Positions 23,270 through 34,786 of a stretch of 64,000 bases of DNA are shown piece by piece. The notes under the pieces were generated by a model. The model was not told the DNA's origin, searched no databases, and worked only from the letters and a program-made list of their open reading frames with translations. The number at the start of each line of letters is the position of its first letter. Positions within the stretch are counted from its first letter, which is position 1. The translations under genes and the position numbers were made by a program. The DNA is taken from assembly GCA_009733575.1 (NCBI GenBank), contig ML769403.1, positions 310,001-374,000 on the forward strand, in the 5' to 3' direction. The DNA is from Gymnopus androsaceus JB14. Its lineage: Eukaryota; Basidiomycota; Agaricomycetes; Agaricales; Omphalotaceae.

Positions 23270-24412
23270 ATGTTCTACTCTGGCTCACCATACTCTTCGT
23301 TCTTCACCTCAGGCTTGCTACCTTCTCACACGGCCACATCTACCGTGGATTCTGAGGATGAATTCCTATACGAAGTCGACTTTCGTCGACGAGGCAGCCT
23401 TCCAGATACCACTTCTTCAGCAGCCAGTGTCGAACAGTTCTATAAAGAGCGTTCTTTCTTGTCTTTAGATTTGGCGGGCGCAGGTTCCCTTCGGTATATT
23501 TATTTATTCATTCCATTCCATTTCATTTTCTCATTGGAATTTTGTAGTGTTCCATCTATGCAAACTCTTCGCTCGCATCCGTCTTTGCAGAATTTGCCTA
23601 ATCAGAAGCCGATGCCAAAATACGCAGACGCACTTCCAGCTCTACCAATGGCTAGTGCCAGAGCTTCTTCTATTCTACTACCCAATGCTATCGCTGGTCC
23701 ATCTAAGCCAGCAACTATCATCGATACCGATTTGAAGCGCCAAATCTCCACTAAAACTTCTGTTTCCACCGTCTCTACCAATTACCGTCGTACTAAACGA
23801 TCAGACGCTCTTGCTCAGCTAGAAGGTAGAACGGATGCGGCTTTGGCTTCGTTTAAATTTGGCGGTATCAAGGAAGAGCCAACAAGCGACTTTATCTCGT
23901 TGTCAGACGACGAGAATTCCTCCGAGGACGAGTGGGATGCGTATTCAGACGAAGATGCCGACTTTGTCGATCTCGACATTGATTTCACCTCGTCGCACCG
24001 TCATTCCTATTCTACTCCTTGCCAGCATGATGACGAAGAAGACATCCTTCCGTCCAGTCCATTGCTGGTTCACAAATACGCATATTCCTCTTCTTCCCCG
24101 CTATCTCCGATTCGTACGCCGCGACGAAGGTCCAAGACTCGCTCCGACTCGTTCAGGTCTTTGACCAGGACCGAAACGCGAGCGCGTACCAAGACCATGT
24201 CGATGTTCCCTTCGAACGATTCTTCCAGAAAATACACCAGTTTCATGGACCTCGATCATCCGACATCCGAGCTTCGCCCAACATTGAAACGCTTATCCTC
24301 ACTGCCCACGAATACGACAGGCATTCCCGCGCCTTTGCTCAGTTCTAAAGCCAAAACAGAGGAATGGCGTCAATGGAGTAGCTTCATTGAGATTTCCGCT
24401 GTCGTCGCATGA
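23270..24412 (+). CDS. Hypothetical Ser-rich, acidic, probably disordered protein
   Basis: The ATG at 23270 (MFYSGSPYSSFFTSGLLPSH) is chosen because it follows a TATA-like motif and a pyrimidine-rich leader. One intron (about 23495-23549, GTATAT...TTGTAG) joins GAGSLR to VPSMQTLRSHPSL. The protein is about 360 residues, very rich in Ser, Thr, Asp and Glu. It has an acidic block (SDDENSSEDEWDAYSDEDAD) and Arg/Ser clusters with SP motifs (SPLSPIRTPRRRSKTRSDSF) that look like kinase targets. I recognise no folded domain. The 700 bp downstream is pyrimidine-rich and may be a long 3' UTR. Confidence 0.6.
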   Translation: MFYSGSPYSSFFTSGLLPSHTATSTVDSEDEFLYEVDFRRRGSLPDTTSSAASVEQFYKERSFLSLDLAGAGSLRYIYLFIPFHFIFSLEFCSVPSMQTLRSHPSLQNLPNQKPMPKYADALPALPMASARASSILLPNAIAGPSKPATIIDTDLKRQISTKTSVSTVSTNYRRTKRSDALAQLEGRTDAALASFKFGGIKEEPTSDFISLSDDENSSEDEWDAYSDEDADFVDLDIDFTSSHRHSYSTPCQHDDEEDILPSSPLLVHKYAYSSSSPLSPIRTPRRRSKTRSDSFRSLTRTETRARTKTMSMFPSNDSSRKYTSFMDLDHPTSELRPTLKRLSSLPTNTTGIPAPLLSSKAKTEEWRQWSSFIEISAVVA

Positions 24413-27400
24413 AACCGTTTACCGGTTTACTGCTGCGCATGCTGAGCCCGCTTTTGAATTCCCTTTTGCTTTTGCATCTGCAACATCTATCCATTTGCAC
24501 AGTACACTATCTTTGCGCTTTCACTGCTTAATCCCCGCTACTCCATACATCATCATTCGTTAATTCTCTTTCTCTATTCAATCCATTGCTTTCAGTTCGG
24601 TTCTTTATTACAATGTACACCTATCATCCAATCCTGTTCATTCACATCACTTCATCTTCCCGCCAATTGCATTCGTCCATTATTCCTTCAATTACTTGTG
24701 TATTTCTTGTATCTCTACTGGTCCCGACCCCCTAGCTCAACTCTTGGATCTCTTGATGACTCAGAGTTCACTACCCTACTCGCTCTTTATTTTCCTTTAC
24801 ACTTTTGCCTAAGTATTCTTCTTTGCATTTTTGCATCCATACATACATGCGTATTTTCTTGTACCACCAAAAATCTCGGGACCCAGTGTCTTTTCGCCTT
24901 CCTCACCCTCACCTCCCCTGTTGTTGTCTTTCTACAACTCATCCACCCTCTCTACTGTTGTCTTTTTGTACAAATGAAAACCCCACTTGGACATTTTTTG
25001 GACTTGTTGCCCTTGTACTTATTCGCAGTGCACACTCCCTTTCATTCCTTTGTGATATTGTTGTAGTCGCTCGCGACCCTTCCATTCCTTACTTGCCATA
25101 TACATACTTTACTTGAAACGCGATTGATACCTAACAATCCTTTACCATCGTACAATTTGTCGTTCTTCGGTCGCTCCTTAATTATTACTTACTTATTGGG
25201 TCCTGCATCTCACTACACACGGTGTTTTGAAGTAATTCGTTCGCCTGAGCCGAAATTGAGATGGTTACCACGAGAGAACCTGCCCTAAACATCCCTGGAC
25301 CCAATCGCGAAATGTTCGTAGGCTTTTCTTGTCTCTCAACCGCGATGTGTAGCAACCAATTTTACGAATCAACTTCAATCTATGGCTACAGGAGAACCTA
25401 AGAGCAAAAGCCTAGGCCTGCTAGCGCTTGCTCTCGGAATTCGGTCCAAGAGAGGCTACTCTCCAAGGATAATCACGGCAACGACCCAGTTTCTACTGCG
25501 AAAGATGCGGGCTGCATAGAGTTTACATGAACATACTAAATTTCTCCGCTCAAAGTTCTCCGTCCAAACTCGTTATGGTTCCAATCATTGCGTCTACAGC
25601 TCACAAGGAGATCAAACCGGGAGTCAGTAATTACAGTGGCTCTCTCGTCAACGACATTGTGGCACAACAGTACTTGGCTAGCGCTCTATTCTACATACCG
25701 TACATCGGCAGTGTCGGGACACAAAGCCGAACGTGAAAGGGTATATGGTGGAAAAAACTCCCCCCCCTTTATGCCTAGTTCCATGTTCGCCAATAGAGCG
25801 GTGATTCGTGAAAACCTGAACATAAAGTGAGTCACCATAATCGTCATGACAGTTACTTACATGGTCACCTATGAACAGATATTTTATTAGTTACGATATA
25901 TTTGTCCGATGTAGAGCCTTCATCGCACCTTGGCCCTCATAAAAATCCGATGCCAAAAAATCTCCGTTAGACTTGATGTTGATGTTTGGGTGTCAAAGAT
26001 TGAGTAGATTCAAGCAACATGTCTTTTAATAACTCCATTTGAGCGGGATCTTCAAGGGATCTACCATTCATCCTGTAAAGCTGCGGTAATAGGACTACCC
26101 GCGTCAAGTTGCAATTGGGACGTGCTGACTCGGAGGGTACTACAGTAAGTGTCATTGCTCGTGCCTAAGCATCCACTTGGTTAGATTTATAGGGTAGATT
26201 TCAACTCTTCCTGCCTTCACACAAAATATCAATGACAATGCTCAGGCCCAGGGACTGGTCGAAGCCACCTTGCTTCGAAGTCAGGACTGACTAGATATAC
26301 GTAGAGAAAGGAGGCGCCGGAGTGATGCCTAACTTCGTCGCGTTTCTCCACTACTGGTGATTATTGCAGAGCTGGCCTTCAGAGCTTCAGATTCGAGCTC
26401 AAGTTGAAGCGTCGGAGACATCAATTCTGAATCACGTTCCTATTTTCAAACTTCACGGTGAGCTCGTCATATAAACGAACGTCTCTGTGTAACCTCTCTC
26501 AGCTCAACTAACCACCACCACCACCACCTGATTAGTAATTCTTGGAGACTTGGACGATCCACCAAGTACAGCCACAGTTTTATCATCATATGTTCGAATG
26601 TTCCACTGATTCAAATACCTAGATGGTGTCACTGGACCAAGATTAGGCTCGTGACCATCCGTTTCTATTTGAAACTATGGCACAGCCATCTCGGACCGAA
26701 GGATCCGTAGACGTTTCTGAGAAACGGCTGGTCCAAGCGGTAGCGATTTAGTAGGGTGGACGTTTTGTGACTTTTTTTCAGTTGTAAACATTGTATTTTT
26801 AAGATCAACATATTTGTACGTTTCAAGACTCGGGCTTTCGAATGGTATAAGTGTCAAAAATCGAAATTTTTGAAAGTTTATAGCCTACTAATGTACCGGC
26901 TAGTGAGACAGACCGTGGCGCTAAGTAAGGCGTCAAACCGAGCCCAGCAGGTCCTTATTAGCGTTATACACGCAAAAACGTATTTTTTTTTGTATACATG
27001 AATCGACGCAGAATTCGTCGAACTATTGAATGGACATGGTCCCTCAGAAACAAATTTTTATGAGTGAAAAAAAGTACGATTCTTCTAAGGCCGTGGTCAC
27101 AAAGGTGACCCTGCCATTGTGACGACCGTTCGGACCAGTCCCTCCGTAGGAATTTCCTTTGTTTATGGTACAAACAAACGGATTTGGTTGTTTACACCAA
27201 ATAAATTACGTAGGTGGGATTGGTCGCGAGTCTAGACCAAGATAAGAACTGAAGTACTGACCACGGGCAAAAGTACGATCGCCAAACGATCGCCATGTCC
27301 GTTGTGTGACCGTCCGACCTGGTTTCCGACGCGCGCAACGGTGTGTTATTGGTCACTGTGGATTACTGCCATTTGAAGCCGCGTCCGAGTCCCCGACCCC

Positions 27401-27430
27401 GAAGGTGAATTCATTATCAACAGCGCTCGT
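24413..27430. other. Long intergenic region
   Basis: The segment 24420-25130 is strongly C/T-rich on the plus strand, compatible with an extended 3' UTR. 25130-27430 holds no supportable gene. A (CCA)n-like CCACCACCACCACCACC run lies at 26514-26528. Loose inverted similarities between 26690-26830 and 27040-27170 (for example GTTTCTGAGAAAC versus CTCAGAAAC) hint at an old inverted-repeat element. Confidence 0.35.
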
Positions 27431-27710
27431 GCAGCGTCTCGGCCGGTCTCCCTCCCATCATTCAAACCATGCTTTGCCAGCGAAAGATAGGTCATGGAGT
27501 TTGTCGGAAGCATTGGGACATGTTCTTCTTATATAACATCAACGCAAGTGTGTCCTTCTTGCTGCGTTTGGGCCGGTCTCCCTCCCATCATTCAAACTAT
27601 AATCTATACATGCTTTCCCAGCGATAGATGGTCACGGTGTTGGTCGGAATCATTGGGAAACAGGTTCATCTTATATAACATCAACGCGAGTGTTGTAGGG
27701 TGTCCTTCTC
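27431..27710 (+). promoter_or_regulatory. Tandemly duplicated promoter block upstream of D-lactate dehydrogenase
   Basis: 27431-27560 and 27561-27710 are directly adjacent similar copies. Both start GC(A/T)GCGT(C/T)T, share GGCCGGTCTCCCTCCCATCA followed by TTCAAAC, and end with TTATATAACATCAACGC then GTGTCCTTCT. The TATA-like motif TTATATAA occurs at 27529 and 27671. The second lies about 57-64 nt before the ATG at 27735, as expected for the working promoter. Confidence 0.75.
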
Positions 27711-27734
27711 TTCTTCTGAAACTAAAGCTTGACG

Positions 27735-30167
27735 ATGATTGGGACAAGTTTCGTGAAGAGAGCTATTCCAACTCGACGTGGGCTAGCGTTATTCGAGAAT
27801 GCAACGAGGATCAACATGCATTCGCCTGCGTTACGCACGGGGACATTGCGTTTCTCAAGCTCTAGTACCACTCCAACCGCTAGTTCAAACTTCCTTTCAG
27901 CTCAAACCATAACTTTACTATCCGCTGCATCTTTGATTAGTGGATTAACCGGATTCTTCTTTGCAACTCGGAACTCGTCGAATGGCTCCGAAAAAGGTGC
28001 ATCACCGAAGAAGCCTCAGTACGGATCGCCACAGGATTTTGCTACAGCTATCGAAGAGATGAAGAAGACCTTTGCGGACGATGAAGATGCGGTGTCCACA
28101 AACGCAGATGATCTATACGCCCACGGATTTTCTGTGAATGATTATCACCCGGGTAAGCCCAATGAAGTCGACAACGGGTAGAAACCTGGTAGAAACTAAC
28201 CTGTGTCTTGCCTTGCAGCGGTGCCGCATTCCGTTGTGATATATCCAACGTGCACCGAGGATGTCGTCAAAGTGGTCAAGATTGCAACGAAATATAGGAT
28301 GCCTATTGTAACGTACTCGGGTGGGACCAGTCTTGAAGGTCACTTTCGTGGGGTGTGTAATTTATTTCTGACTTCTCTCTCGAACTACGCTCATTCCTGG
28401 CATCCTTAGTATGCCTCTGGAAGTATATGCCTTGACATGGCGCGCATGAGTGAAATCCTTGAAATACATGGTAAGCACAAGTATTTCAATCATGTATTCA
28501 ATGCTAAACCATAGCGACGATAGAGGCGGACTCCGATCTTGTATGCCAGCCAGCTGCTTGCTGGAGCGATATCAATGACACTTTACGCGAGAAAGGCAAG
28601 TTTATTCCTTTTATTGTACCGTGTCTTACTGAATATACTCTATGTTCAGGAATTCCATTATTCTTTCCTGTAAGCTTCTATGCAAGTACTTGTAATCGTC
28701 CATCGCAGACTTTCAGAATAGCTGGACCCTGCCCCAACAGCTACAATAGGTGGAATGCTAAGTACTGGTTGCTCTGGGAGTGAGTCTGTTTATTTTGGTG
28801 TCCTCCTGTTGCTGAAGGTCATTCCTATAGCAAACGCTGTGAGGTATGGTACCGGAAAAGCAGAGTGGTTCTTGAACGCTGTCAGTGGATGTTTAATTCT
28901 CTGCGGCTTTCCTGAGTTGACATATGCATAGACCGTTGTTCTACCCTCTGGAGAGGTGATCAAGACGCGTCGAAGATCCCGAAAGTCTTCCGCTGGATTT
29001 GATACGACGAAGTTGTTCATTGGAGCAGGTCATAAATCTCACTTAAGGTTTTATGCTTGGTCATACTCAATTTTCTGGAACAGAGGGAACGCTTGGTATA
29101 ATAACCGAAGTCACAATCCGTTTAACACCTGTGCTTCCTACGACTGTGGCTGTTGTCCATTTCCCAGATGTTCGCAAGGCAACGGAAGCAGTCACAGAAG
29201 TGATGAACATAGGCGTTGGTATTCGTGCGTATCACTCACTTGAGATTGCCCTCTAATTAACGCGTATCTCTGAAGAGTGCGTTGAGCTCTTGGATGACCT
29301 CTCTATGCAGGCTCTCAATAAATACGGCCAAGTTGGAATTAGCTGGCCGGAGAACGACACGTTATTTTTCAAATTTCAAGGCCATAATAGGGAATCACTT
29401 AACGAATCAGGCCGAGTTGTGAAAGAGATCGTGGCTAAACACGAAGGCTTCGGCTTCCAGTTTGCCAAAGATGATAAGCAAGCCCACGATCTTTGGGAGA
29501 CTCGGAAAAATGCACTATATTCTGGATTGGCACTTGTGGAGGGAAGTAGGGGCTGGAGTACGGACGTGTGGTTTGTTTCATTTTTTTTTAAATTGACCGA
29601 GTCTCTTTCATTCAATATGTTTTCACACAGCGTACCCGTTTCAAAGCTACCCGAGCTTGTATACGAGACAAAGAAAGACCTCAAGTCGTGTGGCTTGGTT
29701 GCACCTATAGCTGGCCATGTCGGTGACGGGAATTTCCATGCTTGCTTATTGATCAGTAATGAGCAAGAGCTCGCGATCGCGAAAGAGGCGGTCGCGAGAA
29801 TGGTTCACAGAGCAATCGCTCTGGATGGGACATGTGAGTCCAAAATGATTCGACTTCATGAAGTTTCGTGTTCTGACTGCAATCTTCCTTTAGGCACAGG
29901 TAAAGTAAACATTGAACCGACGAGAACGCCAGATTTACTGAAGAATGTATAGGAGAGCATGGTGTAGGTATCGGAAAACGGGAACATTTGGTTCCCGAGC
30001 TTGGAAAGGGCACGGTGGAGCTCATGAAAACGGTGAAGGCGGCCATTGACCCTCTTGGCCTTCTCAATCCTGGCAAGGTAGATTGACAAACTCTATACTC
30101 AGAGCGTTGAAATTGACTATAACATCCACAGTTATATCCTGACGATACGAGTGACAAGAAAGACTGA
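27735..30167 (+). CDS. DLD1: D-lactate dehydrogenase (cytochrome), mitochondrial FAD enzyme
   Basis: Oxidises D-lactate to pyruvate and passes electrons to cytochrome c. The start ATG at 27735 opens an Arg/Ser-rich leader (VKRAIPTRRGLALF...TLRFSSSS) and a hydrophobic segment (ITLLSAASLISGLTGFFF), consistent with import and inner-membrane anchoring. Many small exons follow. FAD-binding signatures are MPIVTYSGGTSLEGHFRG, then TATIGGMLSTGCSGTNAVRY and KSSAGFDTTKLFIGAEGTLG. The substrate part has CVELLDDLSMQALN, TDVCVPVSKLPELVYETKKD and IAGHVGDGNFHACLL. The conserved GTCTGEHGVGIGKREHL motif is assembled across a 6-nt exon. The end is NPGKLYPDDTSDKKD. Length and motif order fit fungal Dld1-type proteins; all motifs expected for activity are present. 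Confidence 0.93.
29894..29899 (+). other. DLD1: 6-nt microexon in the D-lactate dehydrogenase gene
   Basis: GCACAG is flanked by acceptor TTTAG (ending 29893) and donor GTAAAG (from 29900). Joining GGGACAT, GCACAG and GAGAGCATGG gives DGTCTGEHG, the highly conserved FAD-domain motif. Skipping it removes two residues in frame. Introns are 29834-29893 (60 nt) and 29900-29952 (53 nt). Confidence 0.85.
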
Positions 30168-30234
30168 AGGCGAATGGGTACATTTTACAATGAATCGGCT
30201 AATTTAACTAAGTAGTTACATGGTGAATTGTGGG

Positions 30235-33200
30235 TTACAAAAACTTCGATTCCTTCCAATTTGAGACCCATTTCCCAATCAACTCTGGCGTAAGTGGAGG
30301 TGAGGAGCGGATACTGTCTGCCACAGTCTGCGTCTTTTCAGCAAGGAACACCATAGGCTTTTTGTGTCCACTGCTATAACGCATGCGGAAGAATGGCTAA
30401 AGCAATGTTTGGGTACAAGAATAATGTCACAAAGAGCAATAAAACTTACCAGAAGCTTAATGGTAGGATTTCGAACGCCGTCCTGATCAGACTGCGCCAG
30501 TCGTTCCACCCATTTCAGCGGTTCCAGCCTTTCAAACTTCAATCCTGCATGTTCCAAGCCGTTTAAGATATCACCCCAACTTGCACTGGTGTTCGGGTTA
30601 ACGATGTGGTACACGGCAGATTTCGGAGCGTTTGCATTCAGCAAGACTTCCGCGACACCACGTCCGGCAAAGTCAACCGGAAGCCAGGAGGGATTCTATG
30701 AGAGGAGGATCGGTAAACTATGATTGATAATGGACTGTAAGCCCTTACTTCTGCAAAGGTGGGTAGTGCTCCAATGGTTTTGGCACTCTTGAACATGAGC
30801 GGCCATGCTGTAACATGGATCCATCTGCAAACATGACAATTTTCCAGAAAAGTAGAGATGTACCTTCAGTTTCATTCCAAACGCCACTGAGAATCGAAGT
30901 CAATAGATGACCCTCAACCAGAGTGCAAGGACATACTTCACAGAATCACCAACCATCTGCCCAATCCGCAATACACCGACCGTAAGTCCCGTAGTATCCG
31001 CTGCCCTTTGACACAGCTTCTCCACAACCCACTTACTTTGCGCGTAACCTGTATTTGCTGCAGTCGATGTTGAGGACGGGTAATCTTCTGTGCAGGTGGC
31101 ATCGGGAGAACCTTGACGACAGCTGATGGAAGAGCTGAAGTAAAACGCGGCGGGTTCATCATAAGGTGATTCGAGGCAAACGTTCATAAGATGGAGGGCA
31201 CCGCCAATGTGTTCGTCGAAGGAATCAAGACTAAGCGCAAAATTGACAGGCCATGCATTCTGAGTCGAAGCATTAGTTGAATATTGGAGATTGAATAAGA
31301 ACGAAACTAACATGAATAATATCAGTTGCTTCAGCTCTAATGGAAGCATACTCATCTTCGGCCAAACCTAACAGTGGTGCATTAGGGTTTGCAGCGTACG
31401 ACTCAAGCTTGAGGTCGTCGGGTAATGGGAGTTTCCTAAGTTTTAGAGATTCCTTGACACGCTCCCGAGACTCTTCATGAGATTTGGCACGCGAAAGACA
31501 AATGACCTTGCGGACAGAAGAAGAGTTTGTGAGCTGGTGCAAGATGTGGGCACCCAGAGATCCTGTAGCGCCGGTAAGAACCTGAATGCGTAACCCGATG
31601 ATAAGATACGAAGTGTCAATAATGATAATATACGTACCACAACCCGAGCTTCTTTAGGCTTTGACTTCGCAGCGGCGACATTGGATTGACGGATCGCAAG
31701 TTTAGCAGCCCAATGGTCTACCATCGTAAGCATTTCGTCTCCCGGCTGTTGGTTGTGGATTGAAATTCTCCAGATTGCAATGCGAAAATAGGTGGATCGG
31801 CCAAACTATTAAAAAGTGTAAGAATCCTTCAAATAGGAATGCATTGAATGGCCATACCGTTCTACTGATGGATATTCATAAACCACTATGGCAGCCTCTC
31901 GCTGAGAACGAACAATACGGCAACAATTAAAGACATACCGTTCTGTCCTAGAATATGATTACCGAGGTCCAATTCCTTTTGACACATATTCCGCACTCTC
32001 GTGCCTTGAAGAGAGTCAACACCAAAGGCAAAAAGGTCAGCTGTTTTGTGGAGCTTGGATGTCTTGGTCGAGCCAAGAGTCTTGATAATGGTCTTCAAAA
32101 GATAATCTTCGAGTTCGGGCTTGGTGAGACGGAGCTTCTCGACCTCGGAATAGCCTTCCTCGAAGCGAAAGTATATATCATCTAGAGAAGTAATCACCCA
32201 TTACAATTGCGTCAACAATTAATAAGGAAGTGGACTTGCCGATGATGTTTTTGAATTTCGCATAGCAGGCAGGACGAAGAATGCTCATTTTGGTGGCTAC
32301 AGGAACATGAGTTCCAAATCTGCGAAGAATGTAAGTAACAATTCTACGTGATAAAGACGACGACAACAAGCTCACGGAAGGAACCCGATCATTTCAGGAA
32401 GTAGACGCGAATGAGTGGGAGCGTCAGCATTAGCTTCTTCGATCACAGGCCAGACCTTTTCCATGAGCTCAGGCTGCGAAAGATCTTTGGCCCGCTCCGA
32501 AGGTAAAATGAGGCATCCTGTCTGTGATTTTCCAGCGCCGAACACAATAGCTAAGGAAGGAGTTAGTGGAAGATTTGGCGCCACGAGGACAGGAATACTA
32601 TGCCTTCTGCCACATAGGGACTGTTTCCACGTATGCAGAGTTCCATTGGAACTAAGAAAAATTAGTTTTGATATATCCAGTGAAATTTTTTACGGACCTG
32701 GATTTGTCTTCTCGAGAAAAGGGTGCAGTAAAGAAAATTAGTAGACATTCGGATCGAATATTTGACTCACCTTTTCACCGAGAACATGGACGAGCGTGTC
32801 GTCTAATCTGCCTATGTATCGATATCGGTCTTTCTCCTCTGGATGTTGCTGGAACAGATCCTTTGTTGCAAACGATCCATCTGGTCTGTTTGAAACAATC
32901 TATGGAGAATGAATTTATAGTATGAGGAGTGAAGGGAAAAACATACCATTGGCGGGTAACCGTCTGTGACGACACATTCAAAGGTATCTTTGCCTTGGGG
33001 TTCCATCACCATGTAGTGCTTGCTTAATGGTGTCGGTCGAACCCAGTTCCATTCCTTGTCCGATGAAAATTCACGCTCAGAGTTCATAATAGTCCCGGTC
33101 TGCAGGAGCCGCGTTAAGAGGGTGCCGTATACACAAGATAAATGATACATACCTCCGATGTTCCGTAGATACTGAGGATGTTAACTCCTGCTTCGGTAAG

Positions 33201-34403
33201 ACGTGTCCCAAGATCATCCTAAGGGGCATATGAATGATTGGAAAAATAAGGTAATCTTTCCATACCGGAAGTGGAGCACCAGCGTAGCTCACGACATCAA
33301 AAGTTGCAAGCATTCTGACGCCTTCTTCGGTTTCACTAAGCAACTTGCGAAAAAGTTTACCAAGATATGAAAGATAGCTGAAGGAGCGTAAGTACCTTGA
33401 TGACATAGGGAACGGCGAAACATTGGCGAGAGTCGGGTGATAAAGCATGAACGGCGCATATGTTTGCAGAGGTAAGCGGTAGATGAGGAGGGAATAACGT
33501 GAAAGGTCGTCCCGGATACATGCAGCGGAAACTAACCGCAAACCAGCTTAGTGAGAGGGAAAGAAAATGCGTAAGACATACAACGCGAAGTGACCATAAC
33601 CATGAAACAGTGGTAGAGTGCTGAATCCGGTTTTGTTCTGGTTGATCGCAATGTTGGCTATCAAACCGTAATGGCTAACACACACAGGCTTAGGGAAGCC
33701 AGTCTACCACACGATTTAGAGTCGAATAGCTCTGACATAAGTAGAAGAATACGTACCGAACCAGACGAGTGAAGGTAAATCGCAGGTCGAGAAACCTCCT
33801 GTTCAGGGGTGAGCACTGGAGGAAAATGTTTGGTAGCATTGGCGGCTCCTTGAGGGCCCCAAAGCGGAAATCGCATATCTTCGATGATACCGATAACAAT
33901 TCCTTGGTTCTTCAATAAAAGTTGTGCTTCCTTGGCCTCTTCCGTGAACTTGGGACTATAAATCAAATGAGTCGCGTTTGTAATCTGGGACAGATGTGCG
34001 ACGGCAGGGACGGAGTTGTTCACGGATAGAAGAAGAGCAGTGAGCCCCATCTTGGCTAGCGCAAGCTCCAGAAGTGTTTCGTCGATAGAGGATGTGACGA
34101 AAACGGCAATTGTACGCGTAGGTGGAATTTCACCCGGAGCGACCTTTGGAGTAATGCCCAGCAAAGTGTAGTACCAAGCAAGTCGGTCTACGGCCTTGAG
34201 TATATCATTATAACTAGATTGAAGAGTTCCAGCCAGCGCCAAGGGCAAATCATGTTGCAAAAGACGTACGTGAGCGTTCGAAGTTTAAGAATCCCATCTG
34301 GCTCAGGAATGCCAGTGTAAACAGCAGTATCATTCGGCTGCTCTTGAGCGCGGATACTGAGTAACTCAGTCGTAGATTTCGCTTTGAATACAACGGCGGG
34401 CAT
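30235..34403 (-). CDS. NRPS-like adenylation-thiolation-reductase enzyme (carboxylic acid reductase type)
   Basis: A large minus-strand multi-exon gene with stop TAA at 30235-30237 and start ATG at 34403 (MPAVVFKAKSTTELLSIRAQ). The adenylation domain covers roughly the first half: IPPTRTIAVFVTSSIDETLL, then the P-loop-like IYLHSSGSTGFPKPVCVSHY that binds ATP, and MRFPLWGPQGAANATK. The thiolation domain follows around 32200-31950 with LFAFGVDSLQGTRVRN; the Ser of GVDSLQ is the phosphopantetheine site. The C-terminal NAD(P)H reductase starts RVVVLTGATGSLGAHILHQL (31.6 kb). It has the short-chain-reductase pair in GYAQSKWVVEKLCQR and ends GKWVSNWKESKFL. Such enzymes activate a carboxylic acid, load it and release an aldehyde or alcohol; the substrate is not predictable here. 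There is no condensation domain. It is divergent from an MFS permease 383 bp away. Confidence 0.88.
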
Positions 34404-34786
34404 TTTTGGAAGCAGTTTTATTTGGGAGCACCATCATGGCTCTTAATAAAGAACGAGTTACGATCAAACTCGATCCGGCTGAACAGGTCCGGTCACCGCG
34501 CTCCGTTAAGCGCTTCCCCACAAATTTGAACCCTTGCTGTCGCGCACTCCTATGGGGAAAAACTATAGTATGAGAATCAGCAGGTGAGGTTAATTTGCAA
34601 CCACCTGGTCAGCAGGCCCTTCTGCGTCCTGCCTGTTTGTCGCGTATTGTTATCGTGTTACGGCGGCCTGCATCTTTCAAGCTCCATGCCCGGACCGCAT
34701 TCTTAGTACTTGTTAAGGTATTACAGGTTCAGAGGCTATATATCCCAAGAGATTCTGACATTGGTTTGGTTCTCCAGCCTTGAAAA
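34404..34786. promoter_or_regulatory. Bidirectional promoter between reductase and permease genes
   Basis: 383 bp between the two divergent start codons. It contains GGTTAATTTGC and CCACCTGGTCAGCAGG-like stretches and a TATATATCCC motif at about 34736-34745, some 45 nt before the permease ATG. This shared region would allow co-regulation of the two genes; that is inference. Confidence 0.5.
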
